Part shown: positions 34,711 through 44,137 of the stretch, in pieces
Layout: each line of letters starts with the position of its first letter
Numbering within the stretch: position 1 is the first letter of the stretch
From: Elusimicrobiota bacterium
Lineage (GTDB): Bacteria; Elusimicrobiota; Elusimicrobia; UBA1565; UBA9628
Direction: 5' to 3'
Assembly (NCBI GenBank): GCA_030696455.1
Contig: JAUYSH010000091.1
Coordinates: 1-64,000, forward strand
DNA: 64,000 nucleotides
Translations under genes and position numbers: made by a program
Notes under the pieces: generated by a model
What the model was told of the DNA's origin: nothing
The model's database searches: none
The model's input: only the letters and a program-made list of their open reading frames with translations

Positions 34711-36065
34711 ACGTCGACGTCCTCATCCTCGGCGGCGGCCTGGCGGGCCTCTCGGCGGCCTATCACCTGGGCGAGCGCGGAGTCCGCTCCCGCCTCGTCG
34801 TCGAGGCCAAGGACCGCGTCGGCGGCACCGCCGGCTCGGTGAGCACCGGCAAGTTCACCTTCGACTACACCGGCCACCTCCTGCATCTGCACGACGCCTA
34901 CGGGAAGGCCCTGATCCTCGACCTGCTCCAGGGCAACCTCGCGGCGCACGAGCGCAAGGCGTGGATCTACTCCCAGGGCGCGTACACCCGCTACCCGTTC
35001 CAGGCCAACACCAAGGGCCTGCCGCCCGAGACCGTCGCGGAGTGCGTGGCCGGTTTTCTTGAGACGGTGCACCGGCCGCGACCCTTGGCGAAGAACCCCG
35101 ATTTCCTGTCCTGGTCGCGGGCCATCTTCGGCGACGGCATCACGCGCCGCTTCATGCGCCCCTACAACGAGAAGCTGTGGCGCACGCCGCTGAACAAGCT
35201 CACCACCGAGTGGCAGGGCCGCTTCGTGCCCAAGCCCACCGCCTCCGAAGTCGTCTACGGCGCGCTGGCCGACAACAACGCCCTGTTCGGCTACAACGCG
35301 ACCTTCCGCTACCCCGTGCGCGGCGGCATACAGTCCTTGCCCGACGCCCTGGCCGACCGCCTCGAGCCGGGCGTGGTGCGCGTGGAGAGCCCGGTCGTCG
35401 CCGTGGACCTGCGCGAGAAGGTCGCCTCGGTGCGGGGCCTGGGTGAGGTCCGCTACGAGCGCCTCGTGAACACCTTGCCGCTCAACGTCTTCCTCGACCT
35501 CGCCGGGCCCCTGCCCGCGGACGTCAAGTCCGCGCGCGCGGACCTGCGCTGGAACACGGTCTGGAACCTCAACGTGGGCATCGACCGCCCCGCCCCCGCC
35601 GACAAGCACTGGATCTACTACCCCGAGAAGAGATTCCCCTTCTACCGCGTCGGCTTCTCGAGCAACTTCTCGCCGCACCTCGCTCCCGAGGGCCACGCGG
35701 CGCTGTACCTGGAGGCGGCGCGCCCCGGCGGCGCGCGCGTCGACCGCGACAAGCTCGAGGCGTCCATGATCAAGGGCCTGCGCGAGGCGGGCCTCCTTCG
35801 CCGCAGCGACGAGCTCTCCGCCAAGATCTGGATGCCGGTGCCGGTCGGCTACGTCGTCTACGACCGCGCCCGCACCCCCGCCGTGGAGACGATCTTCCGC
35901 CATCTCAAGACCCTCGGGGTGGAGTCCATCGGCCGCTACGGGGGCTGGAAGTACTCCTTCATGGAGGAGACCATACTGGACGGCAAGCGCTGCGCCGAGC
36001 GTCTCACCGGCTCCGCCGACGCTCCAGAGGATCCGCCCGCCGTCCCGCTGAGGGCGCTCAAATGA
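34707..36065 (+). CDS. FAD-dependent amine-oxidase/UDP-galactopyranose-mutase-like enzyme
   Basis: 452 residues. N-terminal Rossmann FAD motif VLILGGGLAGLSAAYHLGERG, then VEAKDRVGGTAGS, FDYTGHLLHLHD (position of the G-x-H-x-x-H segment of UGM-like enzymes) and FMRPYNEKLWRTPLNKL, which recalls the W-x-x-P-P/L-x-x-L region of those proteins. The end GRYGGWKYSFMEETI is the typical C-terminal FAD-binding G-R...W-x-Y-x-x-M. Given its glycan neighbours, a sugar-nucleotide mutase or oxidoreductase is likelier than protoporphyrinogen oxidase. ATGA overlap with the WecA-like gene. Confidence 0.82.
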   Translation: MNVDVLILGGGLAGLSAAYHLGERGVRSRLVVEAKDRVGGTAGSVSTGKFTFDYTGHLLHLHDAYGKALILDLLQGNLAAHERKAWIYSQGAYTRYPFQANTKGLPPETVAECVAGFLETVHRPRPLAKNPDFLSWSRAIFGDGITRRFMRPYNEKLWRTPLNKLTTEWQGRFVPKPTASEVVYGALADNNALFGYNATFRYPVRGGIQSLPDALADRLEPGVVRVESPVVAVDLREKVASVRGLGEVRYERLVNTLPLNVFLDLAGPLPADVKSARADLRWNTVWNLNVGIDRPAPADKHWIYYPEKRFPFYRVGFSSNFSPHLAPEGHAALYLEAARPGGARVDRDKLEASMIKGLREAGLLRRSDELSAKIWMPVPVGYVVYDRARTPAVETIFRHLKTLGVESIGRYGGWKYSFMEETILDGKRCAERLTGSADAPEDPPAVPLRALK

Positions 36066-36571
36066 AAAAGAACCTGCCGCTGCTCCTGCTCATCCTCCTC
36101 TCGGCCTGCGTGGCCGAGACCGTCGAGCGCCGCCGCCCGCGCAAGGGGCCCATCAAAGAGGTGGGCTTCGTCGATCCGGGCGGGGGGACGGTCCGCTACT
36201 CCGTCGAGGGCTGGGGCTGGTTCGTCGCCGGCCGCCGCCGCGACGCCCTGCGCCGCATCCGCCGGAACTGCGGCAAGCAGCTGGCGCCGCAGATCACCGA
36301 CGAGTACCGGCGCAACGACGCCGACATCGCCTACGCCGGAGAGGACATCGCCGTCAACCTCGACAAGGGCATGGACCATTTCAAGATCGCGCCCTTCCAG
36401 CACATCGTCTACGAGTGCCGCCCCAAGGGCGCTCCGCCCGAGACGCCCGCCGTCTCGACGGCGCCCGCGCGCGCCTTCCTCGTCGTGCCGCCCACCGCGG
36501 AGGTCTCCACGACCACCGTGATCGAGCCCCCTGTCCTGTCCACCGCGACCGTCCCCCAGGAGCCCCAATGA
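36062..36571 (+). CDS. Lipoprotein of unknown function
   Basis: 169 residues with a lipoprotein signal, lipobox L-L-S-A-C at residues 12-16, so it is lipidated and membrane-attached. Residues 40-120 form a small domain (VEGWGWFVAGRRRDALRRI, NDADIAYAGEDIAVNLDKG) and the tail is Pro/Thr/Val-rich. It overlaps both neighbours by 4 bp. No family recognised. Confidence 0.75.
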   Translation: MKKNLPLLLLILLSACVAETVERRRPRKGPIKEVGFVDPGGGTVRYSVEGWGWFVAGRRRDALRRIRRNCGKQLAPQITDEYRRNDADIAYAGEDIAVNLDKGMDHFKIAPFQHIVYECRPKGAPPETPAVSTAPARAFLVVPPTAEVSTTTVIEPPVLSTATVPQEPQ

Positions 36572-37350
36572 TCAAGCTCGACCGCGCCCTCTGCATCTTC
36601 GACCTGGAGGCCACCGGCGTCAACGTCCTCGAGGACCGCATCGTCGACATCTGCATCTTGCGCCGCGAGCCCGACGGCTCCGAGACGGTCTTCTCCTCCC
36701 TCGTCAACCCCGGCGTGCCGATCCCTCCCGAGGCCACCGCCATCCACCACATCTCCGACGAGATGGTCGCCGACCAGCCCCGCCTGTCCGACCTGGCGCC
36801 GAAAATACTCGAGATGTTCAAGGACGCCGACCTGTCCGGCTTCAACGCCGCGAAGTACGACATCCCGCTGCTCTCCGCCGAGTTCAAGCGCTTCGGCGGC
36901 CAGTGGCCCGAGGCGGGGAAAAGAGTCGTGGACTCGTTCACCATCTTCCAGCGCAAGGAGCGCCGGGATCTCACCGCCGCCTACAAGTTCTACTGCGGCA
37001 AGGACATGACCGGCGCCCACCGCGCCGAGGCCGACGTGCGCGCGACCGCCGAGATCCTGTGGGCGCAGGTTGAAAGATACACCGACCTCCCGAAAGATGT
37101 GGCGGGCATCGAAGCCTGGTGCAATCAGATCGATCCAAGCAGGGTCGATGTGGATGGTAAATTCGTTTGGAAGAACGGCGAGGCCGCGTTCGGTTTCGGC
37201 AACAAGCATAAGGGTAAAACGATACGGGAAGTAGTTCGAGCCGACCGCGGTTACTTCTCGTGGATGATCGACAAAGGTAATTTCAGCGCCGATGTGGTCC
37301 GGATCTGTAAAGAAGCGTTGGAGGGCAAGTTCCCGGAGAAGAAAGGGTAG
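36568..37350 (+). CDS. DEDDh 3'-5' exonuclease with ExoX-like C-terminal domain
   Basis: 260 residues from ATG 36568. Exonuclease core: FDLEATGVNVLEDRIVDI (motif I, D-x-E), HHISDEMV, LSGFNAAKYDIPLL (motif II) and GAHRAEADVRATAEIL (motif III, H-x-x-x-x-D). The last 65 residues (FAFGFG-type GKHKGKTIREVVRADRGYFSWMI) match the small domain found at the C-terminus of exonuclease-X-like proteins. It acts on DNA or RNA 3' ends. Codon use becomes less GC-rich from about 37060 on. Confidence 0.88.
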   Translation: MIKLDRALCIFDLEATGVNVLEDRIVDICILRREPDGSETVFSSLVNPGVPIPPEATAIHHISDEMVADQPRLSDLAPKILEMFKDADLSGFNAAKYDIPLLSAEFKRFGGQWPEAGKRVVDSFTIFQRKERRDLTAAYKFYCGKDMTGAHRAEADVRATAEILWAQVERYTDLPKDVAGIEAWCNQIDPSRVDVDGKFVWKNGEAAFGFGNKHKGKTIREVVRADRGYFSWMIDKGNFSADVVRICKEALEGKFPEKKG

Positions 37351-37354
37351 TTAT

Positions 37355-37383
37355 CCCCGGACTTCCAGCGTTGGAAGTCGGGG
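37355..37383 (+). promoter_or_regulatory. Hairpin in the queC leader
   Basis: CCCCG-G-ACTTCCA (37355-37367) pairs with TGGAAGT-CGGGG (37372-37383): 12 pairs, one bulged G and a GCGT loop. It ends 9 nt before ATG 37393. It may terminate the exonuclease mRNA or control queC translation. It does not match the short preQ1-I riboswitch pattern. Confidence 0.5.
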
Positions 37384-37392
37384 GGTAAGTTT

Positions 37393-38076
37393 ATGGGTAA
37401 GAAAAATAAAAATATCGCCGTGGTCTTGCTCTCGGGAGGTTTAGACTCCACGACGGCGTTGTACTGGGCCAAGAGCGAGTACTCTTCCGTTATCGCTTTA
37501 TCCATCCGCTACGGTCAACGTCACGTCAAGGAGTTAAACGCGGCCCGCGCCGTTGCGCGGGCCGCGAAGGTCCAGCTCCACGAGGTCGTGGTATCGTTGC
37601 CGTGGCTCCAAGGCTCGTCTTTGACGAATTCGTCCCTTCGAATCCCAGACATGCCGTTGAAAAAAATCGGCTCCGGCGGCATCCCTTCGACGTATGTCCC
37701 CGGACGAAACACCGTCTTTTTGTCGTTAGCCGTTTCTCTCGCCGACGCCGTCGGCGCCTCCGCCATCGTCATCGGCGCGAACGCTCTCGATTACTCCGGT
37801 TATCCGGATTGCCGTCCTCCCTTCATCAACGCCTTCGCCAAGGTCGCAGTCGAGGGGACCAGGAGAGGCTCCGAGGGCAAGCCGTTGAAGATCCTCGCCC
37901 CGCTCCTGCGCCTCGACAAAAAGGGCGTCGTTAATCTCGCCCGTCGAGTCGGCGCCCCTCTCCGTTTAACCTGGTCGTGCTACGCCGGCGGCGCCCGTCA
38001 GTGCGGTCGTTGTGATTCGTGCAAATTGCGCGCCAAGGGCTTCCGCGAAGCCGGCATTCCGGATCCCGCCGCGTGA
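37393..38076 (+). CDS. queC: 7-cyano-7-deazaguanine synthase QueC
   Basis: 227 residues. Converts 7-carboxy-7-deazaguanine to preQ0 with ATP and ammonia. PP-loop VLLSGGLDSTTALYWA at the N-terminus, SIRYGQRHVKEL, FVPGRN-type YVPGRNTVFLS, and the zinc ligands CYAGGARQCGRCDSC at the C-terminus. Complete and of normal length. The stop overlaps the queE start (GTGA). Confidence 0.96.
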   Translation: MGKKNKNIAVVLLSGGLDSTTALYWAKSEYSSVIALSIRYGQRHVKELNAARAVARAAKVQLHEVVVSLPWLQGSSLTNSSLRIPDMPLKKIGSGGIPSTYVPGRNTVFLSLAVSLADAVGASAIVIGANALDYSGYPDCRPPFINAFAKVAVEGTRRGSEGKPLKILAPLLRLDKKGVVNLARRVGAPLRLTWSCYAGGARQCGRCDSCKLRAKGFREAGIPDPAA

Positions 38077-38792
38077 CCCAGTCCCTCAAGCTGTCCGACG
38101 AGTCCCGCGCCCGTCTCGTCGAGATCTTCTCCTCGCTTCAGGGCGAAGGCCCGCGCCTCGGCGAGCGCCAGATCTTCGTGCGCCTCGGCGGCTGCAACCT
38201 CTCCTGCGATTACTGCGACGAGCCGGATACTATTCCTATTCCATCAGGACTCGTGCGGTCCGCTGAATATGTGAAAAGCGAGATCGAGCGCCTCGCTCAC
38301 TCAAGGTCCCACCGTTCGATCTCCTGGACCGGCGGCGAGCCCCTGCTCCACCCCCAATTCCTGATGCCCTTGATGCGCTGGGCCCACAAGCGCGGCCTCG
38401 AGAACCACCTCGAGACCAACGGGACCTTGCCGGTCCCGATGTCCGCGTTGGCGCCCCTGTGCGACCTCGTCGCGATGGACATCAAGCTTCCCTCCTCGAC
38501 GGGCCGCGACACCTGGAGCGCGCACCGCGACTTCATCCGCGTGCTCCCGCCGGCCGCCTTCGTCAAGGTCGTCCTGAGCGACCGGGCGACCGAAGAGGAG
38601 TGGAAGCAGGTCGTCGAGCTCGTGCGCCGCGCGCCGCATCCCCTGCCGCTGTACCTTCAGCCCGCCACGCCCATCGGCAAGGTGAAGCCCATCCCCGCCG
38701 CCCGCTGCCTGCGCTTCGAAGCTTTCGCCCGCCGCTCCGTCAAAGACGTGATCGTGCGCCCGCAGTGGCACCACCTCTGGAACCTGCCCTAG
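38073..38792 (+). CDS. queE: 7-carboxy-7-deazaguanine synthase QueE (radical SAM)
   Basis: 239 residues from GTG 38073, which overlaps the queC stop; the frame is open further up but inside queC. EIFSSLQGEGPRLGERQIFVRLGGCNLSCDYCDEP carries the C-x-x-x-C-x-x-C cluster. SWTGGEPLLHPQFL and LETNGTL follow, as expected for QueE. It rearranges 6-carboxytetrahydropterin to the deazaguanine precursor used by QueC. The stop codon is shared as a CTAG palindrome with the convergent response regulator. Confidence 0.95.
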   Translation: MTQSLKLSDESRARLVEIFSSLQGEGPRLGERQIFVRLGGCNLSCDYCDEPDTIPIPSGLVRSAEYVKSEIERLAHSRSHRSISWTGGEPLLHPQFLMPLMRWAHKRGLENHLETNGTLPVPMSALAPLCDLVAMDIKLPSSTGRDTWSAHRDFIRVLPPAAFVKVVLSDRATEEEWKQVVELVRRAPHPLPLYLQPATPIGKVKPIPAARCLRFEAFARRSVKDVIVRPQWHHLWNLP

Positions 38793-39241
38793 GGCCGAGG
38801 CGGCCCCTCGTTGAGCATGGCCCAGAAGATGCCGACGGTCGTCACCGCGGCGAAGAATTCCTCGAACTTGACCGGCTTGACGACGTAGGCGTTGACGCCG
38901 AGCCGGTAGCACTCCGCCAGGTCGGCGGGCTCGCGCGAGGAGGTCAGCATCACGATGGGCGCGTTCTTGAGCTTCTCGCTGTTCTTGATCTCCCGGAGGA
39001 CCTCGATGCCGTTGACCTTGGGCAGCTTGATGTCGAGCAGGACGACGATGGGGCAATCGAACGGCCGCTCCGCGTAGGCGCCCTCGCATTTGAGGTAATC
39101 GAGAGCTTCGGCGCCGTCGCGCGCGACGACGATCTCGTTGGCGATCTCCGCCTCCTTCTTCAGGACCTCGACGATCATCTCGACGTCGCCGGGGTCGTCC
39201 TCGACGAGCAGTATCTTGCCCAGACAATTCTTGGCCTTCAT
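38789..39241 (-). CDS. Response regulator, Rcp1-like single receiver domain
   Basis: 150 residues: ILLVEDDPGDVEMI, phosphoacceptor Asp in VVLLDIKLPKVNGIEVL, IVMLTSS and YVVKPV. The E-D-D-P-G-D start and the long insert before the Asp match the Rcp1-type regulators that pair with phytochrome-like kinases. No output domain. It overlaps the kinase stop by 4 bp. Confidence 0.93.
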   Translation of the reverse strand: MKAKNCLGKILLVEDDPGDVEMIVEVLKKEAEIANEIVVARDGAEALDYLKCEGAYAERPFDCPIVVLLDIKLPKVNGIEVLREIKNSEKLKNAPIVMLTSSREPADLAECYRLGVNAYVVKPVKFEEFFAAVTTVGIFWAMLNEGPPRP

Positions 39242-40347
39242 GGCCCTCCTTGCGGTTGCGGCGACGGGAGAGCGAAATAGAACGCCGCCCCCCTGCCGAC
39301 CTCGCCCTTGGCCCAGGTGCGGCCGCCGTGCTTGGCGATGATGCGCCGCACGTTCGCCAGGCCGATGCCCGTGCCCTCGAACTCCTCCATGCGGTGCAGG
39401 CGCTGGAACACGCCGAAAAGCTTGTCGGCGAAGCGCATGTCGAAGCCCACGCCGTTGTCGCCCACGCACACGACCGTCTCGCCGGGCTCGCCGGGAACGA
39501 CGGCGATCTCGATGGCCGCCGGGGACCGGCCGCGGGTGAACTTCAACGCGTTGCCGATGAGATTGAAGAAGACGAGCTTGATCATCGCCGCGTCGCACAC
39601 CGCCTCGGGCAACGGGGCGACGTTCCACGTGACCTTGCGCCCCTTGAGGTCAGGCTTGAACTCCGCGATGACCTCGGCGGCGACGTCGGAGAGCGCGACG
39701 CGTGTTTTCACGAGGTCGGTCCGGGCGGTCCGGGAGAACGCGAGGAACTCGTCGATCAAGGTGCCCAGGCGCTTGGCCGAATGGGAGATCTTGTCCATCA
39801 GCTCCGCGCCGCGCTCGTCGAGCTTGCCGGCCAGGTTCTTGCGGAGCATCTGGATGAAGCCGTCGATGTGGCGCAAAGGCGCCCGAAGGTCGTGGGCCAC
39901 GGAATAGGAGAAGGTCTCGAGCTCCGTCTGCGCGGCCTCCAGGCGAGCGCTTTCCCGGGCCTGTCCCTCGGCGCGCTTGCGCTCGGTGATGTCGATGACC
40001 GAGGCCAGCACGAGGCCTTCGGACGCCTCGATCGGGGTCAGCCCGATCTCGACGGGGATCTCGCTTCCGTCCTTGCGCAGGCCGTGCAGGTCGCGTCCGG
40101 CGCCCATGGGGCGGGCGCGGGGGGCGGCGTGGAAGCCGGCGCGATGGGCGGGATGGGCGGCACGAAATCGGGGCGGGACCAGGAGCTCGATCTTTTGGCC
40201 GAGGAGCTCGCCTCGGGAGTAGCCGAACAGCTTCTCGGTCTGGGTGTTGACCATGACGATGACCCCCGCGCGGTCGACCATGATCATCGCGCTGGGGGAG
40301 GCCTCCACCGCGAGGCGGAAACGTTCATCGGACTTATTCATGCTCAT
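39238..40347 (-). CDS. PAS-domain histidine kinase (phytochrome-type HisKA)
   Basis: 369 residues from ATG 40347 (ATG 40341 is possible; an upstream TTG at 40365 is less likely). PAS domain at about 10-125 (PSAMIMVDRAGVIVMVNTQTEKLFGY to GLVLASVIDITERKRAE), HisKA with AHDLRAPLRHIDGF (phosphoacceptor His), then HATPase with N-box NLIGNALKFT, G1 VGDNGVGFD and G2 GTGIGLANV. No membrane segment, so a cytoplasmic sensor. No cofactor ligand can be read from the PAS domain with confidence. Confidence 0.93.
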   Translation of the reverse strand: MSMNKSDERFRLAVEASPSAMIMVDRAGVIVMVNTQTEKLFGYSRGELLGQKIELLVPPRFRAAHPAHRAGFHAAPRARPMGAGRDLHGLRKDGSEIPVEIGLTPIEASEGLVLASVIDITERKRAEGQARESARLEAAQTELETFSYSVAHDLRAPLRHIDGFIQMLRKNLAGKLDERGAELMDKISHSAKRLGTLIDEFLAFSRTARTDLVKTRVALSDVAAEVIAEFKPDLKGRKVTWNVAPLPEAVCDAAMIKLVFFNLIGNALKFTRGRSPAAIEIAVVPGEPGETVVCVGDNGVGFDMRFADKLFGVFQRLHRMEEFEGTGIGLANVRRIIAKHGGRTWAKGEVGRGAAFYFALPSPQPQGGP

Positions 40348-40422
40348 CCCGGGATACTCAACCAATTCGATATTTGGGCGCAGTGTCCCCGGCGGGACGG
40401 TTTCGTGACGAGCGCGACGGCG

Positions 40423-42732
40423 TCAAAGCTCCGCCCTGCGCAGGCGCAGGGCGTTGACGATGACGGAGACGGAGCTGGCGCTCATGGCCGCGCTCGCGAT
40501 CATCGGGCTGAGCAGGAGCCCGAAGAAGGGGTAAAGGATGCCCGCGGCGAGCGGCACGCCGAGGGTGTTGTACACGAAGGCGAGGAACAGGTTCTGGCGG
40601 ATGTTGCGCATCGTGGCACGGCTCAGGCGCCGCGCCCGGAGTATGCCTTTGAGGTCGCCGCGGACCAAGGTGACCCCCGCGCTTTGGATGGCGATGTCGG
40701 TGCCGGTGCCCATGGCGATGCCCACGTCGGCCAGCGCCAGGGCCGGGGCGTCGTTGATGCCGTCTCCCGCCATCGCGACACGGCGGCCCTCGGCGCGCAG
40801 GCGCTCGATGACGGCGCCTTTATCGGCCGGTGAGACCCCGGCGTGGACCTCCTCGATGCCCAGGCGCCGCGCGACGGCCTCGGCGGTGGCGCGGTGGTCG
40901 CCGGTGAGCATCAGCAGGCGCAGGCCGTCGGCGCGCAGCAGGCCCAGGGCCTCCGCCGCTCCCGGCTTCACCCCGTCGGACACGCCGAGCACGGCCGCGG
41001 CCTTCTGATCCACGGCGACGAACAGCGCCGTCATGCCCTCGGACCGGAGAACGTCCGCCTTGGCCGCCAGGCCGCCGAGCCCGACGCCGCGCTCGCTCAG
41101 CAGCGCGGCGCTGCCCACGAGCACGCTGCGGCCCTCCACGGTCCCGGCGATCCCGCGGCCGGTCACCGACTCGAAGCCCTCGGCGTCCGCCGCGGCCCCG
41201 GCGCCGCGGTCCGCGGCCCCCGCCAGCACCGCCGCGGCGAGAGGATGCTCGCTCGACTTCTCCACGGAAGCGGCGAGGCGCAGGACGGCGGCCTCTTCAA
41301 AGCCGGGCTCGAGCTCGACGGCGCTCAGGCGCGGCCGGCCCTCGGTCAAGGTGCCCGTCTTGTCGAGCACCACGGTGTCGACCTTCTCAAGCGTTTCCAG
41401 CGCCTCGGCGCTGCGGATGAGCACGCCGGCCTGCGCGCCGCGGCCGGTGGCGACCATGATGGACATCGGCGTGGCCAGGCCGAGGGCGCAGGGGCAGGCG
41501 ATGATCAGGACGGCGACGGCGTTGACCAAGGCGTAGGCCGCGGCGGGCTCGGGGCCGACGAGCGCCCAGACGAAAGCGGTGGCGACGGCGGTCGCGATGA
41601 CGGCGGGCACGAACCAGCTCGACACCTGGTCGGCCAAGCGCTGGATCGGGGCGCGGCTGCGCTGCGCCTGGCCGACGAGGGCGACGATCTGCGCCAGCAA
41701 GGTAAACGCGCCGACGCCGCGGGCCTCCATGAGGAAGCTTCCGGTCTGATTCGTCGTTCCGGCGCTCACGGCGTCGCCCGGGGCCTTCTCGACCGGGACA
41801 GGCTCCCCGGTCAGCATCGACTCGTCGACGGCGCTGGCGCCGGCCGTCACGACCCCGTCGACGGGGACGCGCCCGCCGGGCAGGACGCGCAGGCGGTCGC
41901 CGACGGCCACCTCATCGAGCGGTACCTCCTCCTCGGAGCCGTCCGCGTGGACGCGCCGCGTCGTCTTCGGCGCGAGCTTGAGCAAGGACTTGATCGCGAG
42001 GCTCGTCTGGCCGCGCGCTTGCAGCTCGAGCACCTGGCCGAGCAAGACCAAGGTCACGATGGTCGCGGCGGCTTCGAAATAGACCTGAACGCCGTTATGC
42101 CCCGCGAAAGCGGCGGGGATGAGGCCGGGAAACGCCGTCGCGACGAGGCTGTAGGCGTAGGCCACGCCGGTGCCGAGCGAGATGAGGGTGAACATGTTGA
42201 GGTTCCCGGTCTTGAGCGAGGCCAGGCCGCGCCGGAAGAAGGACGCGCCGCCCCAGAGCACGACGGGTGTCGCCAGCGCGAACTGCAGCCAGTTGAGGGC
42301 TCCGGCCGGGAAGCTCTGATGGAAGAAATGCGGCGCGAACATCTCGCCCATGGCCAGGCCGAGCAGGGGCAAGGTCAGCAGCGCGCTCCACTTGAGCCGG
42401 CGGCGGTTGTCGTCGAGCTCGGGAGCGGCCTCGTCCTCCGCCGAGACGACGGCCGGCTCGAGGTCCATGCCGCAGATGGGGCAGTCGCCTGGGCCGTCCG
42501 AGCGCACCTCCGGATGCATCGGGCAGGTATAGGGCCCGGAGCCCGAGGCCTTGGGCTTGGGCGCGTCCTCCGCGTAGGCGGCGGGGTCCTTGGCGAACCG
42601 GTCCCGGCAGGACAGGCTGCAGAAGTGGACGTCGTGGCCCTCGTGCTCGAGCTTCGCCGCCGCGTCTTCGGGAGCGATCGTCATCCCGCAGACCGGGTCC
42701 TTCACCTTCGCCGCCTTGCTTTGAGTCTTCAT
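40423..42732 (-). CDS. P1B-type heavy-metal (copper-type) ATPase
   Basis: 769 residues. N-terminal YHS-like domain ([17 protein letters not shown]...HFCSLSC), then a heavy-metal-binding domain (TCPMHPEV...CPICGMDL), and no classical GMxCxxC domain. Membrane helices follow, with actuator TGEPV, CPC in [20 protein letters not shown], and the hinge [20 protein letters not shown]. This architecture is usual in copper/silver exporters. It lies downstream of a Cys-tailed ECF sigma gene on the same strand, its probable regulator. Confidence 0.93.
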   Translation of the reverse strand: MKTQSKAAKVKDPVCGMTIAPEDAAAKLEHEGHDVHFCSLSCRDRFAKDPAAYAEDAPKPKASGSGPYTCPMHPEVRSDGPGDCPICGMDLEPAVVSAEDEAAPELDDNRRRLKWSALLTLPLLGLAMGEMFAPHFFHQSFPAGALNWLQFALATPVVLWGGASFFRRGLASLKTGNLNMFTLISLGTGVAYAYSLVATAFPGLIPAAFAGHNGVQVYFEAAATIVTLVLLGQVLELQARGQTSLAIKSLLKLAPKTTRRVHADGSEEEVPLDEVAVGDRLRVLPGGRVPVDGVVTAGASAVDESMLTGEPVPVEKAPGDAVSAGTTNQTGSFLMEARGVGAFTLLAQIVALVGQAQRSRAPIQRLADQVSSWFVPAVIATAVATAFVWALVGPEPAAAYALVNAVAVLIIACPCALGLATPMSIMVATGRGAQAGVLIRSAEALETLEKVDTVVLDKTGTLTEGRPRLSAVELEPGFEEAAVLRLAASVEKSSEHPLAAAVLAGAADRGAGAAADAEGFESVTGRGIAGTVEGRSVLVGSAALLSERGVGLGGLAAKADVLRSEGMTALFVAVDQKAAAVLGVSDGVKPGAAEALGLLRADGLRLLMLTGDHRATAEAVARRLGIEEVHAGVSPADKGAVIERLRAEGRRVAMAGDGINDAPALALADVGIAMGTGTDIAIQSAGVTLVRGDLKGILRARRLSRATMRNIRQNLFLAFVYNTLGVPLAAGILYPFFGLLLSPMIASAAMSASSVSVIVNALRLRRAEL

Positions 42733-42809
42733 GTCCGCCTCCCGGCGGGCCTTTGGCCTGCCTCGTACGGTAGACGCGGGGAGGGGGAAACGATTACAGC
42801 GGAGGAGGG

Positions 42810-43349
42810 CTATTTACGGCAGGAGCAGTCGAGGCAGCCGTGGGCCGCGCAGGCGCCGCACGTCTTGAGGAGGCTGGCCTTCAAGGATTTGCGCGCGCGG
42901 TGGAGGCGCACGGTCGCGTTGTTCTTCGACAGGCCCATGCGGCCGGCCAGGTCGGCGAGCGGCTCCTCGTCGAGCTCCACCTTCTTGAGGATCTCGCCGT
43001 ACTCGGGCTTCATCGTCGGGATGATGTCGTGCAGGCAGCGGCAGACGGCCTTCTCCAGGCGGTCCTCGTCGCGGGCGGAGAGCGGTATCTCCAAGGCGGC
43101 GCGCTGCTCGGCGCCGGCGCGGGCGGCCCGCCGCCGGTAGAAGTCGGTGAGCGCGTTGCGCACGACGGCGAAGAACCACGCCCGCACCGAGCCCTCGTCG
43201 CGCGGCCGGGCCTTGCTCTTGAGGCCCTTCACGTAGGCCGCCTGCAGGACCTCTTCGGCCTGCTCGTCGCTTCCCAGGCGCGCCCTCAGGAACGAGAGGA
43301 AGACGGCGCGGTTCTCGAGCAGCTCGGGGGGGAGTTTCTTCCTCGGCAT
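42810..43349 (-). CDS. ECF sigma factor with cysteine-rich C-terminal tail (CorE-like)
   Basis: 179 residues. Region 2: [29 protein letters not shown] and [20 protein letters not shown]. Region 4: [30 protein letters not shown]. The last 18 residues are [14 protein letters not shown], the Cys-rich tail of metal-responsive CorE-type (ECF44-like) sigma factors, which bind metal directly instead of using an anti-sigma. No anti-sigma gene is adjacent, and a metal ATPase gene follows. Metal control of the ATPase is a well-supported inference. Confidence 0.9.
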   Translation of the reverse strand: MPRKKLPPELLENRAVFLSFLRARLGSDEQAEEVLQAAYVKGLKSKARPRDEGSVRAWFFAVVRNALTDFYRRRAARAGAEQRAALEIPLSARDEDRLEKAVCRCLHDIIPTMKPEYGEILKKVELDEEPLADLAGRMGLSKNNATVRLHRARKSLKASLLKTCGACAAHGCLDCSCRK

Positions 43350-43352
43350 GAA

Positions 43353-44129
43353 CTACCTCGCGTAGGCGAAGCCCATCACGACGACGAACAAGACGGAGTA
43401 GCCGACCTCGGAGTAGCCCAACGCCTTGAAGTCGACGCGCTCGGGCGCGCGCAGGCCGCGCTGGACGGATTTGAGGAAGGCGGCAATGAAGGGGATGGCC
43501 GTCGCGGAGGGCACGCCGCCCGTGGCCGCCCAGGCGCCGACCGCGCCCGCGGTCAGGACGTGGTAAAGGTTCGAGCGGGCGCGCATGGCCGAGAGCGCGG
43601 GCAGGGCCCCGGGATCGGCGACCGCGCGATGCTGGAGGGCGGCCATCTTCACGTAGAAGATGGGGCCGAGATAGAAGGCCGAGCACAGCAGCCAGATCGA
43701 CCAGGCCCGGGCGTCGAGCTGGAAGGAGGCGGCGTAGTAGGCGGCGGGCGCGCCCAGGCAAAGGCCGAAGACCCCGGCCCCCTCGTTGAACGCGCTGAAG
43801 CGCTTGCCGGAGCGGTTGGCGAGCAGGTTCTCCGCCAGGAGCAGGCCCGAGGGCACGGCGAAATACAGGAGCTTCCAGCAGCCGAGCAGGAGGATCAGGG
43901 GAACGAAGGCGCCTGTCGCCAGCACCGCGTAAAACGCCAGCCAGCCCTGAGCGCGGCGGTCGCGGGGCTTGGCCAGCAGGACCTGCAGCGGCGCGCGCGA
44001 CACGAACACCGCCAGCGCGCCCAGCACGAAGAGGACGGCCGCGAGGGGAGAGAATATGGGAGCGGCGATGAGGCCGATGAGAATCGGGGCGAGGAGGATG
44101 GCCCACGCGCCATGTTCGAGGGGGAGCAT
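43353..44129 (-). CDS. YwiC-like membrane protein
   Basis: 258 residues from ATG 44129. This start is preferred over 44159 because TAATAT lies 8 nt upstream and it gives the family's usual beginning L-P-x-E-H-G-A-W-A. Around seven to eight hydrophobic helices; resembles the uncharacterised YwiC-like family. It ends 3 bp before the sigma-factor gene, so the two are probably co-transcribed. Confidence 0.8.
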   Translation of the reverse strand: MLPLEHGAWAILLAPILIGLIAAPIFSPLAAVLFVLGALAVFVSRAPLQVLLAKPRDRRAQGWLAFYAVLATGAFVPLILLLGCWKLLYFAVPSGLLLAENLLANRSGKRFSAFNEGAGVFGLCLGAPAAYYAASFQLDARAWSIWLLCSAFYLGPIFYVKMAALQHRAVADPGALPALSAMRARSNLYHVLTAGAVGAWAATGGVPSATAIPFIAAFLKSVQRGLRAPERVDFKALGYSEVGYSVLFVVVMGFAYAR

Positions 44130-44137
44130 GTTTAGAT

